Source of the DNA: Lucifuga dentata
Lineage: Eukaryota; Chordata; Actinopteri; Ophidiiformes; Bythitidae
Length of the DNA stretch: 64,000 bases
Direction: 5' to 3'
Assembly: GCA_014773175.1 (NCBI GenBank)
Contig: VXCM01002568.1
Coordinates: 35,170 to 99,169 of the forward strand
The stretch's first letter is position 1; the number at the start of each line of letters is the position of its first letter. The notes under the pieces are model-generated. The model made no database searches, was not told where the DNA came from, and saw only the letters and a program-made list of their open reading frames with translations. Made by a program: the position numbers and the translations under genes. Positions 33,325 through 44,611 of this stretch are shown here, one piece after another.

Positions 33325-34210
33325 TGTTTTATACTGTAATATAGTAGGAGTTTTTGTTGAACATTGTCAAAGTGTCAAAACTTGAAGTTGACACCTGTGA
33401 AAATGCATCCAGTCATATAAACCCATAGGTCCAGAACTGCTCTGAAAGCTTCATTTTGACTGGTCCATTACTACTGCAGCATGTAACGTTTGGAAGTTAC
33501 CTGCCTGCACCAGGTTAGAGACACCCACCAGGTATGAGGCTAGTGAGTGTGTCACAGCCAGCCAATCAGGACAAAGCAGCTTTTCAGGAGGAGGTCTTAA
33601 AGAGACAGTACCTAAAATGGTTTGTTTTCACTCAGTGTGCATAGTACTATGTTTACATGCACACAATACTCTGCTTTTTTGTCTGTACTGCAATTAATGC
33701 AAAACATATACATGGTCAGAATGAATAGGATTCCCTGACTCATTGAATAAACATGATGGCTTGCTTATTAAGAGTCTGACAGAGAATGCTCTAAGTGCAT
33801 TCTGATGTGACTTCTTCCAATTATAACATTTACATGCCTGAATAAAATGAGTTACAGTCGTTTACGTCTACGTCTGTTAGAGTAAGTTTACTCCGATTTA
33901 TGCCAGTTTCAATCAAATTATGGTGCTTACCTGATGTTTCAAAAAACTCGTTGTATTGCTTTAATCGCAGTAAGTTCTGACATACATGTAGCCTTTAGCC
34001 TTTTGGCTAATTCTGGCTCATTTACAGCAATGATTATTAAAGTGCATTGTCCCTATCAAATAAACTAATAAATAAATAAACACATGTAAATATACGTGAG
34101 TGTTGCTGCAGCAAGGAAGAGTAGAAGTGGTCAGAGTTTTATTTTTTATTTAGTTATTTATTTATTTGCATATTAAAGCATTGCAAAGGTTTCAAAATAG
34201 ACTCTGTATG
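33325..34210 (+). repeat. Left arm of long inverted repeat E
   Basis: Outer end ttttatactgtaatatagta-ggagttttt matches the reverse complement of 36270-36312. Inner blocks gtatgaggcta, cttaaagaga, cctaaaatg, ttttcactcagtgt, gcagcaagg-agagtag and attgcaaaggtttcaaaata match the reverse complement of 35590-35850. The arm lacks about 300 bp present in the right arm and is split by an insertion at about 33644-34103. Confidence 0.7.
33650..33985 (+). mobile_element. Short interspersed DNA element D, copy 3, nested in inverted repeat E
   Basis: Carries tgtttacatgcacac, catggtcagaatgaatagga, ctccgatttatgcc, gctttaatcgcagtaag in the family order. The right arm of repeat E has tcactcagtgtacagagcag-tgcagcagcaagg uninterrupted where this arm is broken, so this is a later insertion. 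Confidence 0.6.
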
Positions 34211-35559
34211 TTAGCCTTAATAGACTTATAGTTATACTGCATATAGAGTTATTCATTGGGCTTTATTGAGTTTCCAAAGTCTGTTACTTATGGTTTAGGA
34301 TATAGAAGATTTTAAGAAAACAAGATAAGAAATAAATGTCCTAATTCAGGAGTATTTGAATTACTGTATGTCACTTTTATTTTATGATGACTAGAATCAC
34401 ACACACACACACACACACACACACCTGTGTTGAGCTGCTGTCTAAAGCGGTGATGTGAGGCATGTCGTGAAGTCCAGCTGAACACAGGGATTCTGTTACA
34501 GCCCTTCAGAGCTCTTTGCTATTATGCAAGACTCCCTTTTAACTGCTGAGCTATTCTGAAAGCTGCAGCTCTCACTCAGCCAATGATAATATTATCCGTT
34601 CCTGAGCACGTTCTGGTAACTCACATCAGACTTTTACACCGACAACGATCTCAAACTGCTCTGCAACCTGTGAGTATGAATATGTGGAGCGCCATTATAC
34701 TTTTGGTGGAAAATTGGCATAATTAAAATACATCACATCAGTGACAGAGCCAAGGTTATGAGCTGATTCTCAGGTCCTTCCTGACTGAAAATAAATGTAG
34801 TCATGGTATTATAAGGCACTTTGGATAAAAAGTGACCCCATATAGCATGTAGTAACATAAAGAGTGAAAGCTGTGCTGCAGGTATAAACAGAATCACTGG
34901 TTGAAGCAGCAGATTGGCCCTCAGGTAAAGAAGGCGTCCTCTGCTATATCAGAGATGTATAAAACTCCAACATATAAACTGATTTTATGGGTGGAATGGG
35001 GTATATATATTTTTATGGTCTTAATTCGTAGTATATAGTAGCAAAAACAGGTTTATTTTAAAACGATACAAGCCACGAGGACAGACTTCATATTTCCATA
35101 TGCACAGATGAAGATTAAAAAGCTTATTTAATTCTTCATATTCTCAGCATGTTCTGCACTGGATCATTTCATGTTTTTTCCTAGAAAGTTTCTAGAAACT
35201 GTCCTAGAAAGTAATTTATAGAATTCTTGCCTTTGATTTTTTTGTAGAATCAAGAATTTCCTTGAAACATGTAGAAACTTGGAGGTTTCGCAGATGTGCC
35301 ATGATTATTACAAGTCAAAATTTTACATCTCATCTCATAAAAGATTTTTTTAACAGTGAAACTTACTAGGAAGTAAATAAAAGCCAAATTGCATGAAAAA
35401 TACAACTGCAGAATTAGAGTCTAAATGGTTAATCAACGGTGCTGTAGTTTTTCGTCATTTCTACTCAGAATGTTCCTCCAACTATTCTCTTAATATTTAA
35501 ATTCAATTTACATTCCTTTGTAAATTGAATTTGTAAATAGGAGTGTGTCAAATAACATT
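34211..35559. other. Spacer between the arms of inverted repeat E
   Basis: AT-rich, no long frame. Holds a (CA)n tract at 34398-34424, a ctttggataaaa phrase near 34810 seen in many fish SINE-like tails, and ctagaaa-rich text near 35180-35290 with TTCTAGAA at 35190-35197. If arms and spacer are one transposon, no transposase survives. Confidence 0.45.
34398..34424. repeat. (CA)n microsatellite
   Basis: About 27 bp of CA. Confidence 0.95.
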
Positions 35560-36312
35560 TAACTTTAGCAAATGGGAAAATAATAGGATTTCTGTGTCAT
35601 TTAGATTCTATTTTGAAACCTTTGCAATTCTTTAATGTGCAAAAAACACACTGATCCACATCTACTCTCCCTTGCTGCTGCACTGCTCTGTACACTGAGT
35701 GAAAACATGTCATTTTAGGTATCTCTTTAAGCCCCTCCCCCTCCCAAAAAGCCCACTATTTTCTGACTGGGCCGCTGCATCAGGCTTGAGCAGGCAACAC
35801 CCACGACTGTGAAACACGTTAGCCCAACAGTCGCATTTAGCCTCATACACTTGGTGTGTTTTGCGACTGCTTTGCCTGTGTACGTTTACCTGTTTCATGT
35901 AATCGGTGTCATTGTGGCAACTGGGAGACCTAGGCCCAATGCAGCCTTATAACTGCTCATCTCAGCTCCATGCACAGCATTTGTTTCCTTTCCTCCTTTT
36001 TCACGCCACAACACTCAAACGCCACATTTCCACTCACTCGTGACGTTACTGATGCCACATCTCGTTCAGTTTGCATTTTTAGTTTGCTTGTTTAATTTGG
36101 CAGTTTGCTTTCTTAAACAAAATGATTTCGTTACACATAATCCACTCTCCCATTTCTTTGGCATGGCTTGTGAGTCGATCATGACAGTGTGTCTAACTAT
36201 GTGAGATTTACAGTATGTTCATGTAAACATGTTATGTTACATGTGAAGTAAGACGGATGCATTTAAACCTAAAGTTTGACACTTTAATAAAACTCCTACT
36301 ATATTACACTAT
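35560..36312 (-). repeat. Right arm of long inverted repeat E
   Basis: See the left arm for matching blocks. This copy is the more complete one; its extra 300 bp (about 35900-36200) hold ccacaacactcaaacgcc and similar sequence without a frame. A 62-codon reverse frame at 35710-35898 is a by-product. Confidence 0.7.
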
Positions 36313-36471
36313 AAAATTATGGCCCTTTTTCAGTCCTTTTCAGTGATGAACTGGATTAACCTCACTCTAAATGAAGCTATGGGGCGTTCAGGTGACATTG
36401 TAAGGGTAAAGATTGTGTGCTGCAGACCAAAACCTCAAAACCTCCCTGATTCTCTGCGTGTTGTCTTCCAG

Positions 36472-36515
36472 ATAAAAGCCAGACCACATGAAGGCTGCTG
36501 CAGGCAGCTTCCATG
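36472..36515 (+). other. Candidate 44-nt exon (splice-site evidence only)
   Basis: Preceded by ctgattctctgcgtgttgtcttccag, a pyrimidine-rich acceptor with a possible branch site cctgat, and followed by ATG|gtgagt, a near-consensus donor. The segment contains ATG at 36488 reading MKAAAGSFH into the donor, so it could be a start-codon exon, a 5' UTR exon, or chance. It lies just outside repeat E and is not repeated in the window. Confidence 0.25.
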
Positions 36516-37735
36516 GTGAGTTATTCTGTCTGTCAAACGTGTTTCTGTTCAGCTGCCTGTTTGTTTATTGGTGGTTTGTCCCTTTGGAATCTGAGATGTG
36601 ATCCTACGCCTACAGTAAACCCAGCAACAAGGAGGAAAAGTGTAGGTTTCCTTTGCATTCTGTGTGGATATCACAGCTAAAGATCAAGAAACAAGTTTTT
36701 GTCTGAATGAGTGATGGCTGAGATGTTCTGTAACATGTCTGTGCTTTTTAATTCTAAGACTGGGACTGTGTGAGTATTTGGTGTGTGTGGTTTGTATGCT
36801 TGTACATGTGGTTAATATCTCATGTTTTTAGCTCCTTGACTCATTCCAAGGAAAATTCTTATTTGTCGAACGTGTTGAGATTGTCAGGGTTCAGCAGGAG
36901 AAACGAGGTTTTAAAATAGCTGCCTGAAGTGTTTTTGGACATTAAGTGGATCAGTGAACCAAACTGAGCTGCTGACTCACAGATTCAAAGACGATCAGCC
37001 AGTTTTTGTTTCTTTCCAGGAGCAGAAAGTAACATGACATCAGACCTGGGAAGGCTGAGCTATGCATTACTGCCATCTAATGGCAACACATGGACCTACA
37101 TGCAGCATTGCTCTCAGCTGGTACATTACATTTTGCACAGCTAAGAAACAGTGCATGTCAAAGCTGCAATGTAAAGCTTCACAGAACAAGTGAAGCCTAC
37201 TACTTTCAGAGGGATGGTTGATACGTTTTGAACCTGACTCAGAAGGAAGTGAACAAAGGTTGTATTATTTTCGTGAGAGTCACATTCACTGCATTCATTT
37301 GAGACTTTGAGAACAAAATAAGACAGAATGACACGTGCATAGTAGACCGGTGCTCCTTCATCAGGACGACGTGTCTACACATGCATCGTTTGTTACACGG
37401 CTGCGGCCGTGACCACGGCTTTGAAGCAGTGCAGTAACTGTTCACCCGATGTGGCCTTCATGCTTTCACCTCTTCACAAACATGAAAGAGGCTTTAGCTG
37501 GAACTCATTTGGCTTCATATATGACATTATATTACATCAGTTGTGGAGGACTTTTAACAGACATTAAAAGGATTTCTGGAATAAAAATCCCTCCAGCATC
37601 AGCAGAAGTGCCGAGTTAGAAGCAGATTATTAATGTTAAAATATGAATAACTGCATCATCTCTGGGTTTGAGGTGATATCCCACATCCTGAATGCCATTT
37701 TCTGAATACAGGGTATTAATCTGACTCAGCAGCCT
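36516..37735. other. Gene-free stretch, nothing else recognised
   Basis: Unique-looking sequence. No transposon ends and no frame with a domain. Confidence 0.35.
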
Positions 37736-37868
37736 CCTTCACCTGTCACCCGACTGGCAACATACCTGACCCTTGTGCTGTTCCTTGTGGATGGTGGGTG
37801 CNCCTTCACCTGTCACCCGACTGGCAACATACCTGACCCTTGTGCTGTTCCTTGTGGATGGTGGGTGC
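37736..37868. repeat. 66-bp direct duplication around single N (37802)
   Basis: ccttcacctgtcacccgact...ggtgggtgc is exact on both sides. A 105-codon frame at 37775-38092 begins inside it and should be reassessed after removal. Confidence 0.85.
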
Positions 37869-38367
37869 AGATGGTGACTGTCCCATGTTGTTATTTTGGA
37901 GCCCGATTAGGTCCCATGGGTGCAGGTATGGCCTCAAGGATTACAAACACCCTTCACAGGCCTGGCTCTGGGATGAAGTCCTGGTTTCCCTATTCTGGGC
38001 GAGATAGCGGATTCATAATGGTTTGGAACTGCTCTGACTGTGAAGCTGAGGAAAATTTTGAAATCCTCAGGAAGAGCTTGAAACATGGCTAGAGAGGGAC
38101 ATCTAGGTGACTCTGCTTTTGTTTCCTCTGCAGTCAGGATGGATGACAGAGTCTCTGAGTTAGAGCGTACCTCTGAGCTGGGCTCAGAACGTTTTAATCA
38201 GCCTTTTTACAGAGCATGTACATGTAACCTTTTTTCTCGAATGTACACTCCAAAAGTCCGAGACCACTGTGAAAATGCTTCTATTTTGCAGTCTTTTTTT
38301 TTAATTTAATACAAGATTTTTCATTACAAATGATAATATTATCTTAACAATTTGAATGAAAATTTGA

Positions 38368-38494
38368 ATCTTTGAAAAATGTACATGAATGTCAGAATAT
38401 CTTAGTATTTGGTATGAATGTCAGAATATCNATCTTTGAAAAATGTACATGAATGTCAGAATATCTTAGTATTTGGTATGAATGTCAGAATATC
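38368..38494. repeat. 63-bp direct duplication around single N (38431)
   Basis: atctttgaaaaatgtacatg...tcagaatatc is exact on both sides; each unit also has an internal atgaatgtcagaatatct repeat. Confidence 0.85.
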
Positions 38495-39499
38495 TTAATA
38501 TCTTTAGCTTTAATGACAGCATCATGGACTCCACACGTCTGTAAAAACCTGAAGTTATCCAGCATGATGTGACGATGTTCCAAAGAGCTTCTCGTGACGT
38601 CAGACTTTCTGATTATTTCCACATTTACATGGAAAACATCACAGATTTTACATGTGGTCTCAGACGTTTGGACCCGTGTATGTGCGAGCCTAATCCTTTT
38701 GTACTAAGACACCTGTCCAATCGCTGTTTAGGGACAATTAAAATCAGGAGTTGATTCAGCCTTATCTAATCATGCCAACCCACCTTTCTATGTGCTGAGC
38801 TTAAAGTGCTTAAGTGCCTTTGTGGCTTAATTACATGTATCAAACATCAAATAATGGCTGCAGCTGGCTCCAGGCTGTGCACACACTGCAATAACTCATA
38901 AACACTGCATTATCACAAAAGCAAAGCACAAAGGAGACGGCAAAGAGTATCGCTTTCACAAGCTCTGGTCAAATAAAGCCGCAAATGTAAGAAAATACTG
39001 AGTGACTGGTGGCTTTAAATCAGCACGTTGATACACTGTATCCGCCATCAGAACAATTCACCTGCCGCCGTCTCTCAGCACCGCCATTCACGGCCTCGCC
39101 ATCTCTTTTCTGCCAGTGCAAATTGACGTGTCATCACTTGACTATATTGATCAAACCTCAGGTGCAAAGTGGAGACCCCGCCACACACCTTAGCTAACGT
39201 CTTTACGCTTTCAGAGCTGCGTTTTAAAGTTTGATGTGAGGATCTGCGCGTCTCTGGAGCTCCGTGTGTAAACACGAGGCTGAAAGCCGCCGTGGCGTCC
39301 TTTAAAAAGAGCTGAAACGTGCTTTAGCTTTAGCTTTCAGTGCTGTGCAAACACAGAGGTCATGTGATCGACTCAGCCACTCTGAGCTCGCACCGCGTGT
39401 CTGCTGACAGCTCCTGTTAGAGCTCCTTTGTGTGGACATGGAGACAAGAGACAAGAGGGGACGAGGTTAAAAACACAAAGAGGACATCAGTACACACTC

Positions 39500-39500
39500 T

Positions 39501-39536
<36 letters not shown>

Positions 39537-39538
39537 TC
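39500..39538. repeat. (CTTT)n microsatellite
   Basis: About nine CTTT units. Confidence 0.95.
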
Positions 39539-39746
39539 CATGAAATTTTGATCCAATCCAGTCATAATCGGTCTATATGGATACATATGAATATATAGGA
39601 AGTTAGGAAGACAAATGTCCTTGGTAGCAATCATCTAAATTTAGAAAGTTTGAGACAGTTGAGGAGTCTTTTTTGGATTCTTCGATTTCTTTTTTCTTTC
39701 CTCTGCTGCTCTGTCAGCCATCCTCACTGAATGGGGATCCCCAGGC

Positions 39747-39877
39747 CTGTCCTCAGGTTTTTGGGGTGGGGACGGTTTGCTGTTGGGGTTTGGGGGGTTT
39801 TAGCACAGACANCTGTCCTCAGGTTTTTGGGGTGGGGACGGTTTGCTGTTGGGGTTTGGGGGGTTTTAGCACAGACA
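39747..39877. repeat. 65-bp direct duplication around single N (39812)
   Basis: ctgtcctcaggtttttgggg...tagcacagaca is exact on both sides. Two forward frames here show a repeated peptide that is an artefact. Confidence 0.85.
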
Positions 39878-40199
39878 GGTGCAGGCTCAGATATGAGCGC
39901 CTCGTGCTGGTGCTGACAGATAAGTCGCTCTCAGAGACTGGATGAAGGTCTGCACTTCCTCTGTCTGAGCAGCGTCGCTCTTCCTCTTGTAGTTTGTCTC
40001 ATTTTGGTCCAAACGTGCTGTTATGTCTTTGTTCATGTTCACAACAAAATCATGTTGCAGTCATATGAATTGTGGTTTATTTGACACTTATTACACATTA
40101 AAGAGAATTATTGGTTTTCCTAACATTAACTTTTCTGAATCATCCATAAACTTAGGCTATGGGCTCTTTAGACCTTCATCACCATATACATGAAACATT

Positions 40200-40578
40200 T
40201 AGGATTTTAATAAACCTCTCTGGAGTCTGAGGTAATAATGGAAAACTTTACTTTTCACTAAATTTGTCTTTATTTACCATCTAAAAAAACTGCACTGTAA
40301 AAAATGTATTATTATACAGGATGACAAATCCTGACATGAAAATCTTATATTTCTCCCAGTTTTGTATTTGTTTCTGCAAAACCCTTCATTCTAGAAAAAA
40401 TAAACAGAAATCCACAAAGAGAGAAATTCTAGAAATAAAATTTTAAATTATTCCAGAAATAAATTATTTAGTTAAACAAAAAAATCTAAAATAAAAAATG
40501 AGTAGACTATAAAGTTGTAGAAAATGGTAGAAAATTTATAGATTCTATAAAATTTTCTCCCCAATTCTAACCAAAAAA

Positions 40579-40617
<39 letters not shown>

Positions 40618-40910
40618 TATATAATATATAATATATAAATATATACAATATAATATATAAATATATACATATATATTATATGTATATATTTATATATGTA
40701 TATATATATATATTTATATATATGTGTGTGTGTATATATATATTTATTTATTTATTTATTTTTTACCAAAAACTAGAAACAATTCTAGAAAAATAATTTA
40801 TTTTAGAAAATCTTAAAAAGCTTAAAAAAAAAAAAAAAAAAAANAAAAAAAAAAAAAAAAAAGAAGGGGGGGTGACAACATCTAATAATATAAAATAAAA
40901 TTTAAAAAAA
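40200..40910. repeat. AT-rich, TTCTAGAA-rich low-complexity block with N in poly-A (40844)
   Basis: Starts with ttttaataaacctctctgga-gtctgag, resembling the CCCTCTGGAGTC-type terminus of small TTAA-flanked elements. It contains TTCTAGAA at 40389, 40427 and 40783, a TA tract with degenerate tatatt units (40580-40765), and poly-A with one N. Right terminus not identified. Confidence 0.5.
40580..40765. repeat. (TA)n-rich tract
   Basis: Nearly pure A/T with TA, ATATTATA and TTTA units plus one short TG insert. Confidence 0.9.
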
Positions 40911-41392
40911 AATTGGGCCAAGGCCAAAATTTATTGTCTTTGTAGTACAGGATTAATTACAGTGCAGCATGGTTCAATTCAGTGAAAAGTAAAATGAAAA
41001 TGACTCCAAAAGCTTCATTATAATCTGTTTACTTATATTTAACATCCATTTGATGACCGTTTCTTTTAAAACTGTAATATTTCCCTTGTTTCATTTCCCA
41101 CTTGAGTAACTATAAAGGAAGTAGTCTTATTTCTTTGTACCAGATTCTGTTCACAGAATGTTTCATGTCCTGTTTTGGTTTAATCAGGGTTCATATTAAG
41201 ATCCTAGAGGTCACTGGGGTCACACAGACAAAGACCTTTCTAACGGAGTGGAAGCTCTGTGCGCCGGGGATGACAGATGCAGAGAGCTGATTGGCTGGTT
41301 CCTGCACGGATGGGATTCACTGTCAACAGTTCCCAATTAGTCCAATCAGAGTGGAAGGAAACGGCATAGAAAGGACACTTTGTTAGTGTGTA

Positions 41393-41427
<35 letters not shown>

Positions 41428-42751
41428 TTGTGAAGCTGGAGGCAAAAACAAAACAAAATCTGCAGTTCTTTTTCTCAGATTCTCTGGGGGTGAATTAACC
41501 TGGGATTGCCGTGTTGTCCTGTTGCTTTGTTGACACGCTGCCATACGGGGACGCATTGTTACAGCCTTTAATGTTGCTGTTGATGTAAATATTGCCTTCT
41601 GTGTAGCTTTTGTGTTTCTGAATAGCATTTAATGACCAAAGCTACTTCCTGACACAAATGTGTCATCGAGCCCCTTTCAGATTGTCGACAAACACAATCC
41701 AACCAGCAAGCTGCAGCTCACGTCAACACAGACAAATGGACTCAGGAGGACGGAAATGGATGCTGAGTCATTTTTGGAAATAAACCTACAGAATCAAATT
41801 GTGAGAAAGTTTTTTTATGCCGTGTGAGAACAGATAAAAACAGCCTGATGCTTTCAGATCAGAAATACCCACACAAAGAACTGGATGAAGTCAGATAGAA
41901 AATAAAAACTGATGACGTGTTGTAGATATTTTTATTTTCTGTGTTCATTTATGTCAGAGTAGAAACCTCTAATGTGGAAATAATCACATAACAGAGTTAA
42001 ATACACTGATAAACAGGAAATTTTGCATCGCTTCAGCATTCATTTAAGCCAAAACCACCCTGAGACCTGTACCCATCTAACTCATCAGCCCAGGCCTGGT
42101 GAATGATGGGACATTGACCCTTGACCTGAGGAAGTAATTTAGATGGAGCTGCAATGAAAGTCTGATTCATGGTCAGAATATCAGCGGAGTCTTAATATGA
42201 GGACGGGCCGAGGTGAGGATGGATGGGTAATTGGTAATTGCGGGGGAGGGACAGGGATGTCTACTTTCTCTGTACCTGCCAGTCCCTCTTATCTCAGGGC
42301 GGGACGTCCCAGGGTCATTCCAAAATATGATATGTCTATTTAGAGAAAATAGTTTAGCCCTGTGAAGTCAAAAGCCATTTTTACGTTTTTTTAAATCTGT
42401 GCTGTCTTTCTAGACAGGACAGTAAATCTTGGCTTGCATATTTCCTACGTGTTTCTAGAAAATTCTTGGTTCAGTTAAAATAATTGACGGAAGAAATTCT
42501 AGAGAGAAACCTCTGAAAGTTTCTAGTTAAAATGATTGATATTTGATTTCTATAAAATAAAAGAATGCCTTGATTTACTCTAGAAAATTTGAAAAACTGA
42601 AAAAAAATTTAAATTCTACAAGGTTTTTCTCCACCATTTCAAGCTTTTGTTTGTTGTTTGCAGGCCTGGTAGAAATTTCATGCTTCATTATTATTATTGC
42701 TGCTGAATAGCCTATTCAGCAATAATATGGCTAAATAACTATGGCTAAATC
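40911..42751. other. Gene-free stretch with TG microsatellite
   Basis: TG/TATG tract at 41387-41431. Sequence at 42150-42310 (gggtaattggtaattgcggg) looks unique and homeodomain-like. TTCTAGAA at 42453-42460 within ctagaaa-rich text. A 21-bp palindrome, tgctgaatag-c-ctattcagca, at 42701-42721. Confidence 0.4.
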
Positions 42752-43019
42752 AGTGTATTCTTTAAAACTCAGCTGAAAACTTTTTACCGTAAGGCCTTTA
42801 ATTGATCTCGAATAAATTCTTAATTGTTTTATCCCCTCCAAAAAAATTAATTTTACTATTTCTATCCTGTATTATTATTTTTTTGTATTGTGATTATTTG
42901 TCTTGTGCAGTATTGTCTGCATTGTTAGCAACTTGTAACTCTTTTATTATTACTATTGTATGTTAAACTTGACTATATAGCATTTTGTAACTCTGTTTTG
43001 AAAGGTGCTATATAAATAG

Positions 43020-43069
<50 letters not shown>

Positions 43070-43070
43070 T
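42752..43070 (+). mobile_element. L2-type LINE 3' end with (TTA)n tail
   Basis: Frame at 42758-42805 reads FFKTQLKTFYRKAFN-stop, the typical C-terminal peptide of L2-type ORF2. About 215 bp of 3' UTR follow, ending ttgaaaggtgctatataaat and a (TTA)n microsatellite, as L2 elements end in short tandem repeats. Only the last 16 codons remain. Confidence 0.75.
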
Positions 43071-43139
43071 GACAATATGGACAACGTCTGATCTCAGAAA
43101 AATTCTAATGTTCTGTTAGAGACAATCAACATTACTTAA

Positions 43140-43371
43140 CCCTCTGCAGTCGAATGTCACATTTACATGTATTTTGCTGGATTTTGGAGACTTTCCTTCA
43201 TTTTCCAGAATATTCTAGAATCAAGTAGAAAATTGATGACTTTTTATCATTTATTTTAGACTTTTTTTTTTTTTTTTTTTNTTTTTTTTTTTTTTTTGCT
43301 CAGTTCTTTCAGATTGCATTTTTTTTCAAGAATGATGAATTTTCTAGAAAAATATTTGCGGCTCCATAGGG
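43140..43371. mobile_element. Small TTAA-flanked element with CCC termini
   Basis: TTAA at 43136-43139 and 43372-43375 flank a 232-bp insert starting CCCTCTGCAG and ending CTCCATAGGG (reverse complement CCCTATGGAG). A TTAA duplication with CCC termini is the piggyBac pattern. Contains TTCTAGAA at 43213 and 43342 and a poly-T with N at 43281. No coding capacity. Confidence 0.55.
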
Positions 43372-43375
43372 TTAA

Positions 43376-44221
43376 AGCCGATGTGAAGATTCAGACAGAG
43401 AGAAATGAGCCTTTAATGAAAATCCCTGCTTCACATTTGGTGTGTAGTTGTTGGTATAGAGTTCAGTGTGGATCCGGTTTGGAGTCTATATGATTTTATT
43501 TTATTTTGAGGCTTTCTGGGCCCTTTAAAAAGCTCCGAATAATATTATCACAGGCCTCCTATTGGAGTGTGTTGTTGTGAGTAGCCAGAGCAGCAGACGG
43601 ATGCCAGCCTCCCATGGCTGGATCTGAATTCCTCAGATACTTTACAAACTTTATGTCTGAAAGCAGCGAATGCTTGACGTGTGATCTCTGCAGAAACGCC
43701 ACGGCGACCATGTGAATGGAGATGGAGTCAAAATCTGATATCAAAATCTGGTACAGAAGTATGTTGTACCCCGTGTTGGTGCTGATACTGAGCTACAAGA
43801 ATAAAAGACTCATGACGGAGCAGGAAAAGCTCCTTCAGATACTCTTGTCTCAGAAATTCATGATGTCGGATATCAGATAAGTTTCTGCTCCAATTAAAAA
43901 CATTTACACTTTTAAAAAAGTTTTGCAGTTTTACTTGCAAGATCATCCCATGTAAGAAATAAAGAATAAACAGCTGAAATGCAAAAAAAAAAAAACAAAC
44001 AAAAAAAAAGATTTTTAAAATTTTTTTGTTTCGAATCAGTACAAGGACTTGGGATTTCATGTCTAGCAGCATGAAAGAAAAAGTCAAACCCTATTATGAG
44101 CACTTTGGGACTGCCAGGCACTGGTTTCAGTCAAGGTGCGATCGCATTGTAAGGCGATATGCCGCGCTCTGAGGTTATTTTAAGGTTCACAGTAACATCT
44201 AACGAATGACAATGGCCATGA
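43376..44221. other. Gene-free stretch
   Basis: A 119-codon reverse frame at 43728-44087 includes a stretch of F/L-rich low-complexity residues from A-rich DNA and has no domain. No transposon ends recognised. Confidence 0.35.
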
Positions 44222-44611
44222 ACGACACTGAAGAATCTCTTTAAGATCAAAGCCTGGAGATCAAACACAACTGCATCCATAGAAGAAGAAGAAACGAGGT
44301 CACATGGATCTCAATCACTGAAACCAGGCCTGGAGGAGCTGGACGCCGTATGTAAGAAGCTCCTCAGATACTGGCGTCGACCCTGCAGAGACTCTGGTAG
44401 GACACGACCACAAGTTGGACCAGGAGGATCCGCCCCATTTTTCTTGTTCCCATGGTCATTAATCAGCAGTCCTGTGGGGGCCAATCATGCACCACTGAGA
44501 CCTGTCATCCCCACGTCCTGTAGCTACAACAGGAGCTGGCAGGACCCAGACCAGGACTGGGCTGTCTGTAGATTCTGCCAGAAGAAAAAGGACTGTGGAC
44601 ACGAGTATTAA
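44222..44611 (+). other. Stop-free frame of 129 codons without a start codon
   Basis: From the stop at 44219-44221 the frame stays open to TAA at 44609-44611. Its C-terminal part reads SCSYNRSWQDPDQDWAVCRF, then CQKKKDCGHEY. Composition is more balanced than neighbouring frames and includes a cysteine pair plus CxxC-like spacing. No family recognised, no clear splice acceptor found upstream, and chance length in GC-richer DNA cannot be excluded. It could be a terminal exon, an old retrocopy or noise. Confidence 0.2.

Larger units (their letters stand above)
37869..39746. other. Gene-free stretch
   Basis: The part at 37870-38200 reads like degraded retroposon or exon sequence (gggcgagatagcggattcat, gaaattttgaaatcctcagg), but I cannot place it. 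A 74-codon frame at 38085-38309 follows a fair acceptor (tttgtttcctctgcag, ends 38132) without a matching donor. Remaining sequence shows no features except the entries listed separately. Confidence 0.3.
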
